A stretch of 64,000 nucleotides of DNA, taken from the NCBI RefSeq assembly GCF_016427535.1, contig NZ_JAELXV010000002.1, positions 1-64,000 of the forward strand, in the 5' to 3' direction. This DNA comes from Hymenobacter sp. BT559 (GTDB taxonomy: Bacteria > Bacteroidota > Bacteroidia > Cytophagales > Hymenobacteraceae). The translations under genes and the position numbers were made by a program. Each line of letters starts with the position of its first letter. Within the stretch, counting starts at the first letter, position 1. Below are positions 32,625 through 41,786 of this stretch, in pieces. The notes under the pieces are model-generated. The model had not been told where the DNA came from, did not search any database, and saw only the letters and a program-made list of their open reading frames with translations.

Positions 32625-33938
32625 ATGGCTACTACTACCCTCCCCGCCACCGACGCTGAGGTACCGGCCGGCGCGCCTGCGCTGCCCGCCGCCGCGGCCC
32701 CGCAGCCCCCCAAGCCGCCCAAGTCGGAGCCCTCGGCGCTGGTGCAGCAGGCCCGGGCCGCCGTGGAGCCGCTGCTCAAAAACGACCTCGACCCGCGCCT
32801 CACCTACCATAGCCTGGCCCATACTGCCTACGTGGTGAAGCAGGCCCATGCCCTGGCCGACGCCGCCAAGCTGCCCCCAGCCGACACGGAGCTGCTGCTC
32901 GTGGCCGCCTGGTTTCACGATACGGGCTACCTCGACACCTACGACGGCCACGAGTACAAGAGCATGGCCCGCGCCGAGGCCTGGCTGCGCGAAAAGCAAG
33001 TAGACCCCGCGCGCATTGAAGTAATCAAAAACCTCATTCGGGCTACCCACCGCAACGAGGAAGCTACTACCGAGCTCGAAAAGATAATGGTAGACGCTGA
33101 CATGAGCAACCTGGCGGCCGAGGACTTCCGCTCGCGGGCCGAGCTCATTCGCACCGAGTGGGAGCTGTGCCTGGGCAAGTCGTACACCAACCCCGAGTGG
33201 GCCGAGCTGCAGCTCGACTTCATGCTGGGCCACAAGTACCAGTCGGAAGCCGGCAAGGACCGCTACAAGAAAGCGCTGAAGACCAACATCGAAGACCAGC
33301 GCGACTACCTCAAGAAAACCGAAAAAAAGGCCAAAAAAAAGGAGAAGAAGGCCACTGACACCTTCGCCGAGCCCAAGCGGGGTATCGAAACGATGTTCCG
33401 CACCATGTACTCCAACCACATGAAGCTAAGCGATATGGCCGATAAAAAGGCCAGTATGATGATACAGCTCAACGCGGTTATCCTGTCGGTTATTATCACC
33501 TACTTCGGGGCCAAGTCGTCGTCGCTGGCCACTACGGGCGGCACCAGCTTCATTCGCAATCCTATTCTGGCCGTGCCTATGGGTATTCTGCTGTGCACGG
33601 CGCTGGGCTCGGTTATTTCGGCTATTCTTTCAGCGCAGCCCGACGTTACGAGCTTTAAGTGGCTCAAGCGCAACCCTGAAATTGCGACCAATCGGCGCGT
33701 CAACCTGTTGTTTTTCGGGCAGTTTACCAAGCTCAGCCTGCAGCGCTTTCAGGAGGGTATGCGCGAGCTCATGCGTCAGAAAGACACTCTCTATAACAAC
33801 ATGGTGACCGACGTGTACTACCTAGGCGAGGTGCTCGACCGCAAGTACAGACTGCTGCGCGTGAGCTACTCTATCTTCATGGTAGGTCTGATTCTCACCG
33901 CTTTGTCGTTTGCCATTGTGTTGGCGTATAAGATGTAA
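32625..33938 (+). CDS. HD-domain protein fused to a PycTM-type membrane domain
   Basis: This is a 437-residue protein. The ATG at 32625 is chosen; an upstream in-frame ATG at 32565 adds 20 unlikely residues. A Pro/Ala-rich leader (to about 38) precedes an HD phosphohydrolase domain with H62/H66 (YHSLAHT), H98-D99 (WFHDTGYL), H142 (ATHRNE) and D157/D159 (VDADM). A Lys-rich coiled linker (KKTEKKAKKKEKK) follows. The C-terminal 190 residues have the DUF5706/Pycsar-effector pattern MKLSDMADKKASMMIQLNAVILSV with three to four membrane segments. In the Pycsar antiphage system such domains respond to cCMP or cUMP. No cyclase gene lies nearby, so a housekeeping role is possible. Confidence 0.85.
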   Translation: MATTTLPATDAEVPAGAPALPAAAAPQPPKPPKSEPSALVQQARAAVEPLLKNDLDPRLTYHSLAHTAYVVKQAHALADAAKLPPADTELLLVAAWFHDTGYLDTYDGHEYKSMARAEAWLREKQVDPARIEVIKNLIRATHRNEEATTELEKIMVDADMSNLAAEDFRSRAELIRTEWELCLGKSYTNPEWAELQLDFMLGHKYQSEAGKDRYKKALKTNIEDQRDYLKKTEKKAKKKEKKATDTFAEPKRGIETMFRTMYSNHMKLSDMADKKASMMIQLNAVILSVIITYFGAKSSSLATTGGTSFIRNPILAVPMGILLCTALGSVISAILSAQPDVTSFKWLKRNPEIATNRRVNLLFFGQFTKLSLQRFQEGMRELMRQKDTLYNNMVTDVYYLGEVLDRKYRLLRVSYSIFMVGLILTALSFAIVLAYKM

Positions 33939-33974
33939 ATAACCTGCCAACTAGACCTAGGGCTTGCTAGCTCT

Positions 33975-33982
33975 TACCTTTG
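33975..33982 (+). promoter_or_regulatory. -7 promoter box of tRNA-Arg
   Basis: TACCTTTG matches TAnnTTTG exactly and ends six bases before the tRNA 5' end. Confidence 0.65.
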
Positions 33983-33988
33983 CGTACC

Positions 33989-34060
33989 GGCTGCGTAGTT
34001 CAAGGGATAGAATAGGCGTTTCCTAAACGCTTGATAGCAGTTCGAATCTGCTCGTGGCTA
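33989..34060 (+). tRNA. tRNA-Arg (CCT anticodon)
   Basis: A cloverleaf can be drawn: acceptor GGCTGCG with CGTGGCT (three G-U pairs), anticodon stem GGCGT/ACGCT around loop TTCCTAA giving anticodon CCT, and T arm AGCAG-TTCGAAT-CTGCT. CCA is not encoded. Confidence 0.92.
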
Positions 34061-34093
34061 CGTAATTACGTTAGTAAAGCAGGCGCTTTGCTG

Positions 34094-34140
34094 GCAAATA
34101 AAAAAGCTCTGGTACGTAGTACCAGAGCTTTTTTATTTGC
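34094..34140. terminator. bidirectional terminator, 22-bp perfect stem
   Basis: The arms 34094-34115 and 34119-34140 pair perfectly around a three-base loop. A and T runs on both sides allow it to end both tRNA-Arg and the convergent DUF5686 gene. Confidence 0.85.
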
Positions 34141-34156
34141 TAAGTCTTGCCGAGTA

Positions 34157-36736
34157 TCACAGGCGGAACTGCGCCCCTACTTTTATGCCAAAGTTGTTGG
34201 CATTGTGCAGGTTGCGATAAGTGAGGCGGTGAATAAAATCCACCCGAATAAACTTGAAAATATTCTCGACCCCGTAGCCCGCCTCTACATAGGGGGTGTC
34301 GGAGCGCAGCGAATACAGTCGCACCAGCGGGTGGCCCTGCTTGTCGAAGGGAGGCAGCAGGTTTTGATTGGCGGCAGTGAGGCCGCCGTAGAGCGCATTG
34401 GCAGTAGCTACCAGGCGCCAGTTGAAACGGCGGATGCCGGGAATGGAATTCAGAATAATCCCTTCAAAATGGTGGTCGAGGCGCAGCGATACCGAGCGGT
34501 CCGTCACGAACTCGAAGTAGTTCATCAGGTTAAAGGCATTGATGTTAAAGAACGGCGTTTCGTTACCTAGGGGCGTTTTTAGAATGATGTAGGGTACCGT
34601 GTTGGGAATATAGCTGCCCTCGGTGCGGTAATTGAGCCGGCCAAAGTGGCCCAGCGATACACTGTGCGTAATCAGCAGGTTGTACTTCTGGTAGAAAGGG
34701 TGGTTGCTGTCGTCGAACAGGTTACGAGCCCCTAGGGTGTAGCGGAACGTGAAGACAGGCAGCCGCTTGAGGCCGATGGCCCGGCGGCGGTTTTCGGCCT
34801 GCACCAGGTTTTCGTCGGGAGCGTAGCGCGATTCTAGCACCAACTCCGAGAGGTTGAGGTCGCGGCTCAGCGACGCGTTAGCGCCACGCTCGGGCGAGTC
34901 GTAATACGAAAAGGGGTGCAGCGGCTTGATGCCTTGGTAGCGAGCGGTTATGGTCTGGGTAAAGCCATGAAACAAGTCACGCTGCACGCTGCCCGAGGCC
35001 AGGTTGCGCAAGATGGCGCGCCCCTCCGTGAAGCGGCCCCAGCGTGTGGCGGCCACAAACAGGTTGTTGTCAGGCAAAAAGTCGTTGTCGAGCAGCGCCA
35101 CTTGCTCTACATCGTGGCGGTACTCGCCGGTGAATACGGTCCAATGCCGGCGCTCCGCAATGTAGGTTTCCTTGAAGCCGTACTTGAGGCGGCCATCTTT
35201 GGTGCCATACGCCAGGTACACCTGCGCCACGCTGTTGCGGCTGAACATGGGCGTGGTGCGGAAGCCCACCCGGAAGCGGCTGCCCTCGAAGTTGTTGTGC
35301 GAGTAGGTGTTAATAATGGGCCCCAGCTCAATCAGGCTCTTGTCGGTGCCCACCCGCTTATAGCCGTTAATGAAGAGGTCGACCCAGTCGAGGGTGCTGC
35401 GCACTGAGGGCAGCTCGCGGGCCGAGTCAAGCACGGCAAATACTTGCCGCTCGCTCAGGCTCAGGGTATCGGGGCGGTTTTTATCGAAGTAGCCCTCGGT
35501 GGCACCGGCCGGCAGCATGCCGCTCACCAAGTTGCTGGTGCCTGGGTCGGGGCCCGGCTCCAGAATGGTCGACACGATGGGCACATCGTAGAAGCCCGAT
35601 TCCTCGTGCGGCTGGTTGCGCACAAAATTTGAGTTCACGGTAGTGAAGCGCACGCGCAGGGCAGCTTGCTTTTCGTAGGGACGCACGCCCAGCACCAGGC
35701 GCGTGCGGGCCGCCAGGCCCGGCCCCTGGTCGGGCGGGGTCAGGTCCTGAAAAATGCGCAGGTCGCTGACGAAGTTGAGATTAGAATGCTCGCTGGCCAC
35801 TAGGTCTACCCGGCGCAGGGCATACTTCTCGGCTGTAATCCAGATGGTGCCTTTAAACGCGAGGTCGTGGTCGCGCTTGGGCGCCACGGCTATCTTGTAG
35901 CACCAGTCCTTGTCCACGAACACCGAGTCTTGCAGGTCGTAGTCGTAGGTGAGGCGGCCGCCATCGGCAATAGGCGAGATAAAATCCTTACCTAGGATGT
36001 TTTGCCAGTTCGGGTAGAAGTCAAAATTCTGAAAGTTAGAGCCTAGCATCTGGCTCAGCACCGAGCCTTCGCGAGGGCCAGCCCCGCGCATCTGCTTGTG
36101 CAAGATGTCCTCGCGGCGGCGCAGGGGGCTGAATTTTTGGTACACCTTAGAACCCACTTCCGAGGCAAATAGCGGCAGTGGCGCATCGGGGTCAGCAGCG
36201 GCGGCGGCGCCCCGGCGCACGGCCAGCGACCGGATATCCTTGACCACCTTGCGGTTGGCTAGGGCCTTCGGAATGTCGGCCATGCTCACCTCGATGCGGT
36301 TGTACGAGTCAAACTCGGCGGCCGAGAGGGCGCTGCGCTCGTTTTCCTTGCGGTGCCGCTGTACCTCGCGCAAGATGCGGAAAGCGGGGTTCTCGCCGGG
36401 GCGCACCACTACTTCTCCTAGGGCCACGCCGCCGCCTTTGCGCAGGCGAAACAGGAGGGTTTGCTGGGGTAAGTTGCTTAGCCGTTTGCGCTGCGGCAAA
36501 AAGCCGAGCGCCGACGCCGCAAGCGAGTCGGGCGAGCCCGTGAGCGAAATCTTGAATTTACCTTCTAGGTCGGCCGTGATGCCTGCTGTTGTCTTGGGTA
36601 CAAAAATGGAGGCAAACGGTATCGGCTCGCCCGACTGCGCTTCCACTACCTGGCCCGTCACCAGTATGCGTTGGGCCGCCGCCGGCAGCACCCCAAGCAG
36701 CAGGGCAACCAGCAACAGCGGAACGGTTAATTTCAT
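34157..36736 (-). CDS. DUF5686-family outer-membrane protein with carboxypeptidase-like N-domain
   Basis: This is an 859-residue envelope protein. ATG 36736 starts the signal peptide (MKLTVPLLLVALLLGVLPAAAQ). Residues about 22-110 form a carboxypeptidase-regulatory-like domain (ILVTGQVVEAQSGEPIPFASIFVPKTTAGITADLEGKF). The rest matches the DUF5686 pattern, with a long soluble part and a beta-barrel rich in aromatic strands (FRVGFRTTPMFSRN, LYFAYG-like VAQVYLAYG) and a C-terminal IKVGAQFRL. It is probably an outer-membrane protein. Family function is unknown. It is a single-gene unit. Confidence 0.82.
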   Translation of the reverse strand: MKLTVPLLLVALLLGVLPAAAQRILVTGQVVEAQSGEPIPFASIFVPKTTAGITADLEGKFKISLTGSPDSLAASALGFLPQRKRLSNLPQQTLLFRLRKGGGVALGEVVVRPGENPAFRILREVQRHRKENERSALSAAEFDSYNRIEVSMADIPKALANRKVVKDIRSLAVRRGAAAAADPDAPLPLFASEVGSKVYQKFSPLRRREDILHKQMRGAGPREGSVLSQMLGSNFQNFDFYPNWQNILGKDFISPIADGGRLTYDYDLQDSVFVDKDWCYKIAVAPKRDHDLAFKGTIWITAEKYALRRVDLVASEHSNLNFVSDLRIFQDLTPPDQGPGLAARTRLVLGVRPYEKQAALRVRFTTVNSNFVRNQPHEESGFYDVPIVSTILEPGPDPGTSNLVSGMLPAGATEGYFDKNRPDTLSLSERQVFAVLDSARELPSVRSTLDWVDLFINGYKRVGTDKSLIELGPIINTYSHNNFEGSRFRVGFRTTPMFSRNSVAQVYLAYGTKDGRLKYGFKETYIAERRHWTVFTGEYRHDVEQVALLDNDFLPDNNLFVAATRWGRFTEGRAILRNLASGSVQRDLFHGFTQTITARYQGIKPLHPFSYYDSPERGANASLSRDLNLSELVLESRYAPDENLVQAENRRRAIGLKRLPVFTFRYTLGARNLFDDSNHPFYQKYNLLITHSVSLGHFGRLNYRTEGSYIPNTVPYIILKTPLGNETPFFNINAFNLMNYFEFVTDRSVSLRLDHHFEGIILNSIPGIRRFNWRLVATANALYGGLTAANQNLLPPFDKQGHPLVRLYSLRSDTPYVEAGYGVENIFKFIRVDFIHRLTYRNLHNANNFGIKVGAQFRL

Positions 36737-36933
36737 AGAAATATGTAATAGCAGCAGGGTAAAGTCAAAGGGTAACGCCTGCAAGTTACGCAATCGCTAG
36801 TCGGCTGCAAGTAGTTCCGGCGGCTCTTATTTAAGTACGGCCTTAAAGTATGTGAACTAGCTATTTTACACGCCGGTAGGTAGCTTATTAAAAGCGTAAT
36901 GGTGTTCCTAGGGTAGTAACTCTCGCAAAAAAC

Positions 36934-36977
36934 AGGCGCCCCCGCCAAAGAGCAGCTACTCTTTAGCGGGGGCGCCT
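36934..36977 (-). terminator. terminator hairpin after the GH1 gene
   Basis: The stem AGGCGCCCCCGC / GCGGGGGCGCCT continues through AAAGAG / CTCTTT with one mismatch, and an A run upstream reads as T on the minus strand. It begins about 25 bases after the stop of the gene at 37002. Confidence 0.75.
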
Positions 36978-37001
36978 AGGTTATGGTTACACTACAAGCG
37001 G

Positions 37002-38336
37002 CTATACTTCAACCTTGAGGGTAGCAGGGCGCTCGGTTACTTCAAAGAGCTCGCCGTGGGGCACAATGGTTATCTGGCCGTACTCTTCAAGCAACTGCTT
37101 GTAGGCCTCGGCCACGGGCCGGGGCTTGCGGTCGAGGTCAAAAAGGCCGCAGGCATTCACGGTGCCATTTTTCTGCGCTAGGCCCTTGTCCCAGTCTATC
37201 TGGTCAATGAGCGAGTACCACGTGAAGCCTAGCACGGGCACACCTTCCTTACGCAGGCGCAGGATGTTGACCCACTGCTTCCAGAGCCATACAGGAGCCT
37301 CCTTAGCGTCGAAGACGTTGGTTTCGGTGTGCATTACCGGCTTCTTGTAGCGCTGGTAATAGTCGTGGGTAATGGTAGCCCAGCCCAGCACGTCGATGCT
37401 GGTGCAGATTTCGCCGTTGGGCAGCATTATCTTCTCGTTGCGGCCGTAGTAGTCGTTGCCCATAATCTGGTAGCCTGGCGGCTCACCTGCCATAAACCAG
37501 TCGTACTCTTGGCGGGTCATGCCATTGTCGTACAGGTAATTCACTACTTCGCCCTCGGGGTGGTGGGCATACAGCAAGTCGAGCGAGGTAAAGCGAAGCA
37601 GGTTTTCGAGTTGCACGGCGGGCGTGCGCTCGGCGTGCAGCTCATGGATAAACTCGGCTGACTCGCTCTGCACAATCACGCAGTCGGGGCGGTGCTTGGC
37701 AATCTGCTGCGTGCCCATAATGCTGGCCGCCGTGCAGTGCTTGAGGGCAGTAACAAAGCCTTTGTCTGATTTCAGCTGCTCGTTCCAGACGCCATCCTTA
37801 GCACTAGACCGGGCCGTGACGTAAATCTCATTCACGGGGGTGTAGTAGCGCACCCAGGGGTAACGCTTGGCCACCTGCTCGCAGTAGTCGGCAAACTGCA
37901 CCGGCAGGTCGGGGTTCTGGAAATTTTCCAGCCAGTCGGGCACCCCAAAGTGCATGAGGTCTAGCACGGGCGTGATGCCCAGACGCTGCATCTCGGCCAT
38001 GGCCAGGTCAGCAAATTCCCAGTCGTATTTGCCGGGCGCCGTCTGGATGTTGTAGTAGGGCAGGCCGTAGCGCAGCACCTTCAGGCCCATCTCCTTCACC
38101 AGCCCTAGGTCTTCCTTATAGCGGTTGTAGTGGTCGCACTCGGCCAGCATATCGCGCCGGGTTTTGCCGTGGTCGATGGTGGGGTAGCTACACTCGATGC
38201 CGGTGGCAAACATGAAGTTATTGGGCAGCCCGGTGGGCAAGCCTTTGCCGTTGTGCCCGCGTGCGCCCCCAAATTGGTCGCCTTCGTAGTTACCGTCGCC
38301 GAATTTTTTCTTTATCTCCGTGAGAAAGGATTTCAT
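37002..38336 (-). CDS. glycoside hydrolase family 1-like beta-glycosidase
   Basis: This is a 444-residue TIM-barrel enzyme without a signal peptide. The likely acid/base is E170 in YYTPVNEIYV and the nucleophile E338 in PVMHTETNVF. Other GH1-like blocks are FMFATGIECSYP near residue 41 and the C-terminal DLDRKPRPVAEAYKQLL. It is shorter at the N-terminus and more divergent than typical beta-glucosidases, and the nucleophile context is not the usual ITENG, so the family call is firm at clan level and less so at substrate level. It is the last gene of a minus-strand group with GMC oxidoreductase and SDR genes, suggesting sugar oxidation. Confidence 0.82.
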   Translation of the reverse strand: MKSFLTEIKKKFGDGNYEGDQFGGARGHNGKGLPTGLPNNFMFATGIECSYPTIDHGKTRRDMLAECDHYNRYKEDLGLVKEMGLKVLRYGLPYYNIQTAPGKYDWEFADLAMAEMQRLGITPVLDLMHFGVPDWLENFQNPDLPVQFADYCEQVAKRYPWVRYYTPVNEIYVTARSSAKDGVWNEQLKSDKGFVTALKHCTAASIMGTQQIAKHRPDCVIVQSESAEFIHELHAERTPAVQLENLLRFTSLDLLYAHHPEGEVVNYLYDNGMTRQEYDWFMAGEPPGYQIMGNDYYGRNEKIMLPNGEICTSIDVLGWATITHDYYQRYKKPVMHTETNVFDAKEAPVWLWKQWVNILRLRKEGVPVLGFTWYSLIDQIDWDKGLAQKNGTVNACGLFDLDRKPRPVAEAYKQLLEEYGQITIVPHGELFEVTERPATLKVEV

Positions 38337-38349
38337 AGTACAGCCAGTA

Positions 38350-38434
38350 GCTAATAGCTGCTAGCTGTTAGCCCATTTAGGTTAGTAGTAAAAACTTATG
38401 CTTGTGAGGAGGCTAACAGCTAGCAGCTAACAGC
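38350..38434. repeat. inverted repeat upstream of the GH1 gene
   Basis: The arms 38350-38373 and 38411-38434 are built of CTAGC/GCTAAC units and pair with few mismatches across a 37-base loop. It occupies the spacer between the GMC oxidoreductase and GH1 genes. Confidence 0.65.
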
Positions 38435-38441
38435 CCGCCGC

Positions 38442-40109
38442 TTATTTGAGGCGCTCCAAAAACTTGTCGGCCGTGCGCAGGCTCAGCGCCATGATGGTGA
38501 GGGCCGGGTTCACGCTGAGGGCGCTGGGGAACGTGGAGTTGTCGGAGATGTAGAGATTGGGCACGTCGAATACCCGGCCGTCGCGGTCTACCACGGCGTC
38601 GTCGCCGCTGCGGCCCATGCGGGCCGTACCAATGACGTGGGCGTAGCGGTCAAACGACCAGATGTCGGTGGCGCCGGCCGCCGCCCAGATATCGCGCATT
38701 ATTTTCTCGGCGTGGGCCGTCATGCGTACTTCGTTCTCCTGGGCCGTGAAGTGCAGGCGGGGCTTGGGCAACTGGCGGGTGTCGAGCTCGTCGCTCAGCT
38801 CTAGGTAGTTGTCGGTGTGCGGCAGGCAGTCGCCCAAAATGTTGATGCCCGCTATGTGATTAAACTGGCGCATGTAGTCGCGTAGGGCTTGGCCCCAGAG
38901 CTTGCGCCCGCGCGCCACTTGGCTCGCAAACGTAACCGGCATTACACCAATGCTTTGCAGCAGGTAGCCGCCCACAAAGTCAGCATCCTTGGGCCGGTGC
39001 GTGTCTTGCGAGATGAGGCCGCCCGGAATGCCCTTGGTCGGCCGCACTTCGTCGGAGAAGGTGCCCCATACTTGGATACCGGTGTGGGCCATCAGGTTGC
39101 GGCCCACCTGGCCGCTGGTCAGCCCTAGGTTGTTGAGCAGCAGCAAGCGGGGCGTTTCTACCGCACCACCGCACAAGAAGAGATGGCGGCAGGCTTGGCG
39201 GTGTTGCTGGCCATTTTGAGTGTATATCACGGCCGTAACTAGGCCCTGGCTATTGCGCTCAATCTCGGTCACGAAGCTATTGGGTCGAATATCAGCCCCG
39301 TACTTCACCGCCAGCGGAATGTAAGTGACATCCATGCTGGCTTTGGCCCCGTTGGAGCAGCCCGCCTGGCAAAAGCCCCGGTTGGTGCAGGCCTGCCGCC
39401 AGCCCACGCCCTCCTGAAAGTACGGCCCCGACAAGGCCGCATTGGCGGCCGGCGCGGTGCGAATGCCCATCTTCTCGGCGCCGCGCACCATGAGCTGGGC
39501 AGCGCTATTAAGGGGCAAAGGCGGCAGGGCGTAGCCCTTGGGCCGCGCCGGGCCCCATGGAAAGGGAGTAGGGCCCGAAATACCCAGAAACTGCTCTAAC
39601 TCTTCGAAATAAGGGGCTAGGTCGGCGTATTCGAGCGGCCAGTCCTCGCCTTGGCCAAAGTCGCGCTTTAGCGAGAGGTCGTCGGGCAGCGGGCGGGGCG
39701 TGTAGGCGGTGTAGTGCAGCGTCGAGCCGCCCACGCCGGTGCCCGAGTTGTTGCGGCCCATCGCCAGCGGGTTGTGGCCCGCCGCTAGCCGCTCATCGTT
39801 CCAGAACAGGAAGTCCTGCGCCTTTTCGTCGGTGGCGAAGTCTTTTTCGGGGTTGTGCCAGGGGCCAGCCTCTAGGGCTACCACCTTCAACCCAGCCTGC
39901 GCCAAGCGGGCCAGCAGCGGCGCACCACCCGCCCCTAGGCCGATAACGACGCAGTCTACTTCCTCCTGCTTGGTGGGGGTGGGCTGCGGGCTTTCTTGCG
40001 GCACGTCGGCGGTCTGGTTTTCGGCTAGTATTTCGCGCAGCAGCGGGTCCTGCACCTGGGGCTCGAGAGGAGTGAGCACGCCCTCTTCGGCAATTTCTTC
40101 GTCGGGCAT
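38442..40109 (-). CDS. GMC family oxidoreductase
   Basis: This is a 555-residue flavoprotein. I chose ATG 40109; the open frame extends upstream only by chance into the neighbouring gene. After an acidic N-terminus, the FAD-binding motif is VIGLGAGGAPLLARLAQAGLKVVALEAGP. Other landmarks are the GVGGSTLHYTAYTPRP block, SDNSTFPSALSVNPALTIMA at the C-terminus and a Cys-rich insert (TNRGFCQAGCSNGAKAS) typical of the gluconate/sorbitol dehydrogenase branch. It follows the small subunit gene by 97 bases. The pair probably oxidises a sugar or alcohol at the membrane. No twin-arginine signal is visible. Confidence 0.9.
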   Translation of the reverse strand: MPDEEIAEEGVLTPLEPQVQDPLLREILAENQTADVPQESPQPTPTKQEEVDCVVIGLGAGGAPLLARLAQAGLKVVALEAGPWHNPEKDFATDEKAQDFLFWNDERLAAGHNPLAMGRNNSGTGVGGSTLHYTAYTPRPLPDDLSLKRDFGQGEDWPLEYADLAPYFEELEQFLGISGPTPFPWGPARPKGYALPPLPLNSAAQLMVRGAEKMGIRTAPAANAALSGPYFQEGVGWRQACTNRGFCQAGCSNGAKASMDVTYIPLAVKYGADIRPNSFVTEIERNSQGLVTAVIYTQNGQQHRQACRHLFLCGGAVETPRLLLLNNLGLTSGQVGRNLMAHTGIQVWGTFSDEVRPTKGIPGGLISQDTHRPKDADFVGGYLLQSIGVMPVTFASQVARGRKLWGQALRDYMRQFNHIAGINILGDCLPHTDNYLELSDELDTRQLPKPRLHFTAQENEVRMTAHAEKIMRDIWAAAGATDIWSFDRYAHVIGTARMGRSGDDAVVDRDGRVFDVPNLYISDNSTFPSALSVNPALTIMALSLRTADKFLERLK

Positions 40110-40206
40110 AAGAGTAGATAGGGTGCGGGGGTAGCCCCGCCCGATAAGGGTAGATGGCGTCTTGAAGCGAAAGGGTAGTGGGCTGGGTAGCGCCAAAGCG
40201 GGCGGC

Positions 40207-40782
40207 CTACTGCTCGCGGGGCTCTTTTTCGTTGAGGCCGATTTTAGTCCAGGCCGGCAGGTCGGCGTAGCCCACGTAGCCAATCTCATCCTGGGCCCAT
40301 GGGTGCGAGTAGTAGTTCTCGGTAAGCTCGGCCAGCATTTCCTCAAAAAAGCGGTCGGCGCGCAGCGTCTGCCATACCTCGCCGGGCGGGTTGCCGCTGG
40401 CCAGGGCCTCGATAACGGCGTCTTGCTGAGTGGGGGCCAGCTGCTCAAAATTGGCCTGAAACAGGGCTTGGGCAATTTGCTCGATGCCTCCCAGCCCTAG
40501 GCGGTAGGTTTCGCGGTCGGGCGGCAGGGCGTCGTAGCGCCAGCCATCCGACTTGCCCTGGGCCAGGCGCTCATCCACAGCCGAGGCCAACGGGATGGGT
40601 ACCGGCCGCTCGGGCTGCGGAAATAGCCGGGCCGCCACGGCCACTAGTAGCTGATAGGCCGCCGGGGCCAGCAGCTGAGGTTGGTAGGTAGTGGCAGATT
40701 CGGTGGCGGCTAGGCGCTCGGTGAGGGCAGCGCGGGTAGCTGCCGATACGTGCTCGGTCGGCAGCAGGTCCAGAGAGGTCAT
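40207..40782 (-). CDS. gluconate 2-dehydrogenase subunit 3 family protein
   Basis: This is a 191-residue protein. The ATG at 40782 (MTSLDLLPTEHVSAATRAAL) is chosen over an in-frame upstream start that would lie in a hydrophobic, poorly conserved stretch. The pattern QLLAPAAYQLLVAVAARLFPQP and the C-terminal FFEEMLAELTENYYSHPWAQDEIGYVGY match the small subunit (subunit 3) found beside GMC-type sugar dehydrogenases. Such subunits assist export or assembly of the flavoprotein. The next gene on the same strand is the GMC oxidoreductase, as expected. Confidence 0.87.
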   Translation of the reverse strand: MTSLDLLPTEHVSAATRAALTERLAATESATTYQPQLLAPAAYQLLVAVAARLFPQPERPVPIPLASAVDERLAQGKSDGWRYDALPPDRETYRLGLGGIEQIAQALFQANFEQLAPTQQDAVIEALASGNPPGEVWQTLRADRFFEEMLAELTENYYSHPWAQDEIGYVGYADLPAWTKIGLNEKEPREQ

Positions 40783-40880
40783 AGCGACGGTTAAAAAATA
40801 AGCGAGCCGCAGGCTGTTTAGCGTCTTGAAACACAGCCTGCGGCCCACTGCCGCTAAAAACGTACAAACTCCACCGTAGG

Positions 40881-41786
40881 TTACTCGTCGCTGCTGAGCT
40901 TGCCGCCCGTGACGTGCACCAGCGCGCCGGTCATAAAGGAGCCATCTTGCGAGGCCAGCAGCACGTAGGCCGGGGCTAGCTCCTCAGGCTGGCCGGGGCG
41001 CTTGAGGGCTACCTCGTGGCCAAACTTTTCGATTTCGTCCATCGGCATCGTGCCCACGATGTTGGGCGTCCAGACCGGGCCCGGCACTACGGCATTTACC
41101 CGAATGTTTTTCTCGCCTAGGTACAGCGCCAGCGACTTGGTGAGGGCATGAATGCTGGCCTTGGTGCAGGCGTAGTCAATCAGAATTGGAATGCCTACAA
41201 TGCCCACGATGCTGCCGGTGTTGATGATGCAGTCGCCGCTTTGCAAGTGCGGAATCACGGCCTGTGCCATCCACATATACCCAAGGATATTGGTATCGAA
41301 AGTGCGCCGAATTTGGGCTTCGGGAATGTCCTCAAACTTTTCTTGCGATGCCTGGAAGGCCGCATTATTGACCAGAATATTCAAGCCGCCCAGTTCTTGG
41401 CGCACCAGGCGCACCGCCTGAAACGCCTGCTCACGGTCGCGCACATCGAGCTGCAGCACCTGGCATTTGCGGTCCTCTTGCTCTACCAAGCGTTTGGTTT
41501 CGGCGGCATCTTCTTGGTTTTCATTGAAGAGGATAGCCACGTCGGCGCCTTCTTTGGCAAAGGCTACAGCCACGGCCCGGCCGATACCTGAGTCGGCACC
41601 CGTAATGAGGGCCACCTTGCCTTCGAGCTTACCAGCGGCGCGGTAAGCCGCCAGGTCCGACTGCGGCTGCAGTTTCATATCGGCCTGCTTGGCCGGGTAG
41701 GGCAGCTTTTGGGCGTGCTGCTTCATTTCATCGGCCATGGGCCGCTTGGGTGGGGTAGGAGCAGAGGAAGATTTCTTGGTAGCCAT
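40881..41786 (-). CDS. SDR family oxidoreductase (YghA/glucose-dehydrogenase type)
   Basis: This is a 301-residue short-chain dehydrogenase. The cofactor motif is ALITGADSGIGRAVAVAFA, with LVNNAAF and the catalytic tetrad around NTGSIVG and YACTKASIHALTKSL. The N-terminal extension of about 50 residues (KLPYPAKQADMKLQPQSDLAAYRAAGKLEGK) is characteristic of the YghA/YhdF group related to glucose 1-dehydrogenases. It is the first gene of the minus-strand group with the GMC pair and GH1, but no shared promoter can be shown. Confidence 0.9.
   Translation of the reverse strand: MATKKSSSAPTPPKRPMADEMKQHAQKLPYPAKQADMKLQPQSDLAAYRAAGKLEGKVALITGADSGIGRAVAVAFAKEGADVAILFNENQEDAAETKRLVEQEDRKCQVLQLDVRDREQAFQAVRLVRQELGGLNILVNNAAFQASQEKFEDIPEAQIRRTFDTNILGYMWMAQAVIPHLQSGDCIINTGSIVGIVGIPILIDYACTKASIHALTKSLALYLGEKNIRVNAVVPGPVWTPNIVGTMPMDEIEKFGHEVALKRPGQPEELAPAYVLLASQDGSFMTGALVHVTGGKLSSDE

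Noticed and set aside
32408..32803. N-terminal extension of the phosphatase-Omp85 frame
   Set aside because: It overlaps the divergent HD-PycTM gene and would bury the signal peptide; the ATG at 32407 fits better.
40110..40475. N-terminal extension of the GMC oxidoreductase frame
   Set aside because: It overlaps the subunit 3 gene and has no FAD-enzyme similarity; ATG 40109 gives a normal-length protein.
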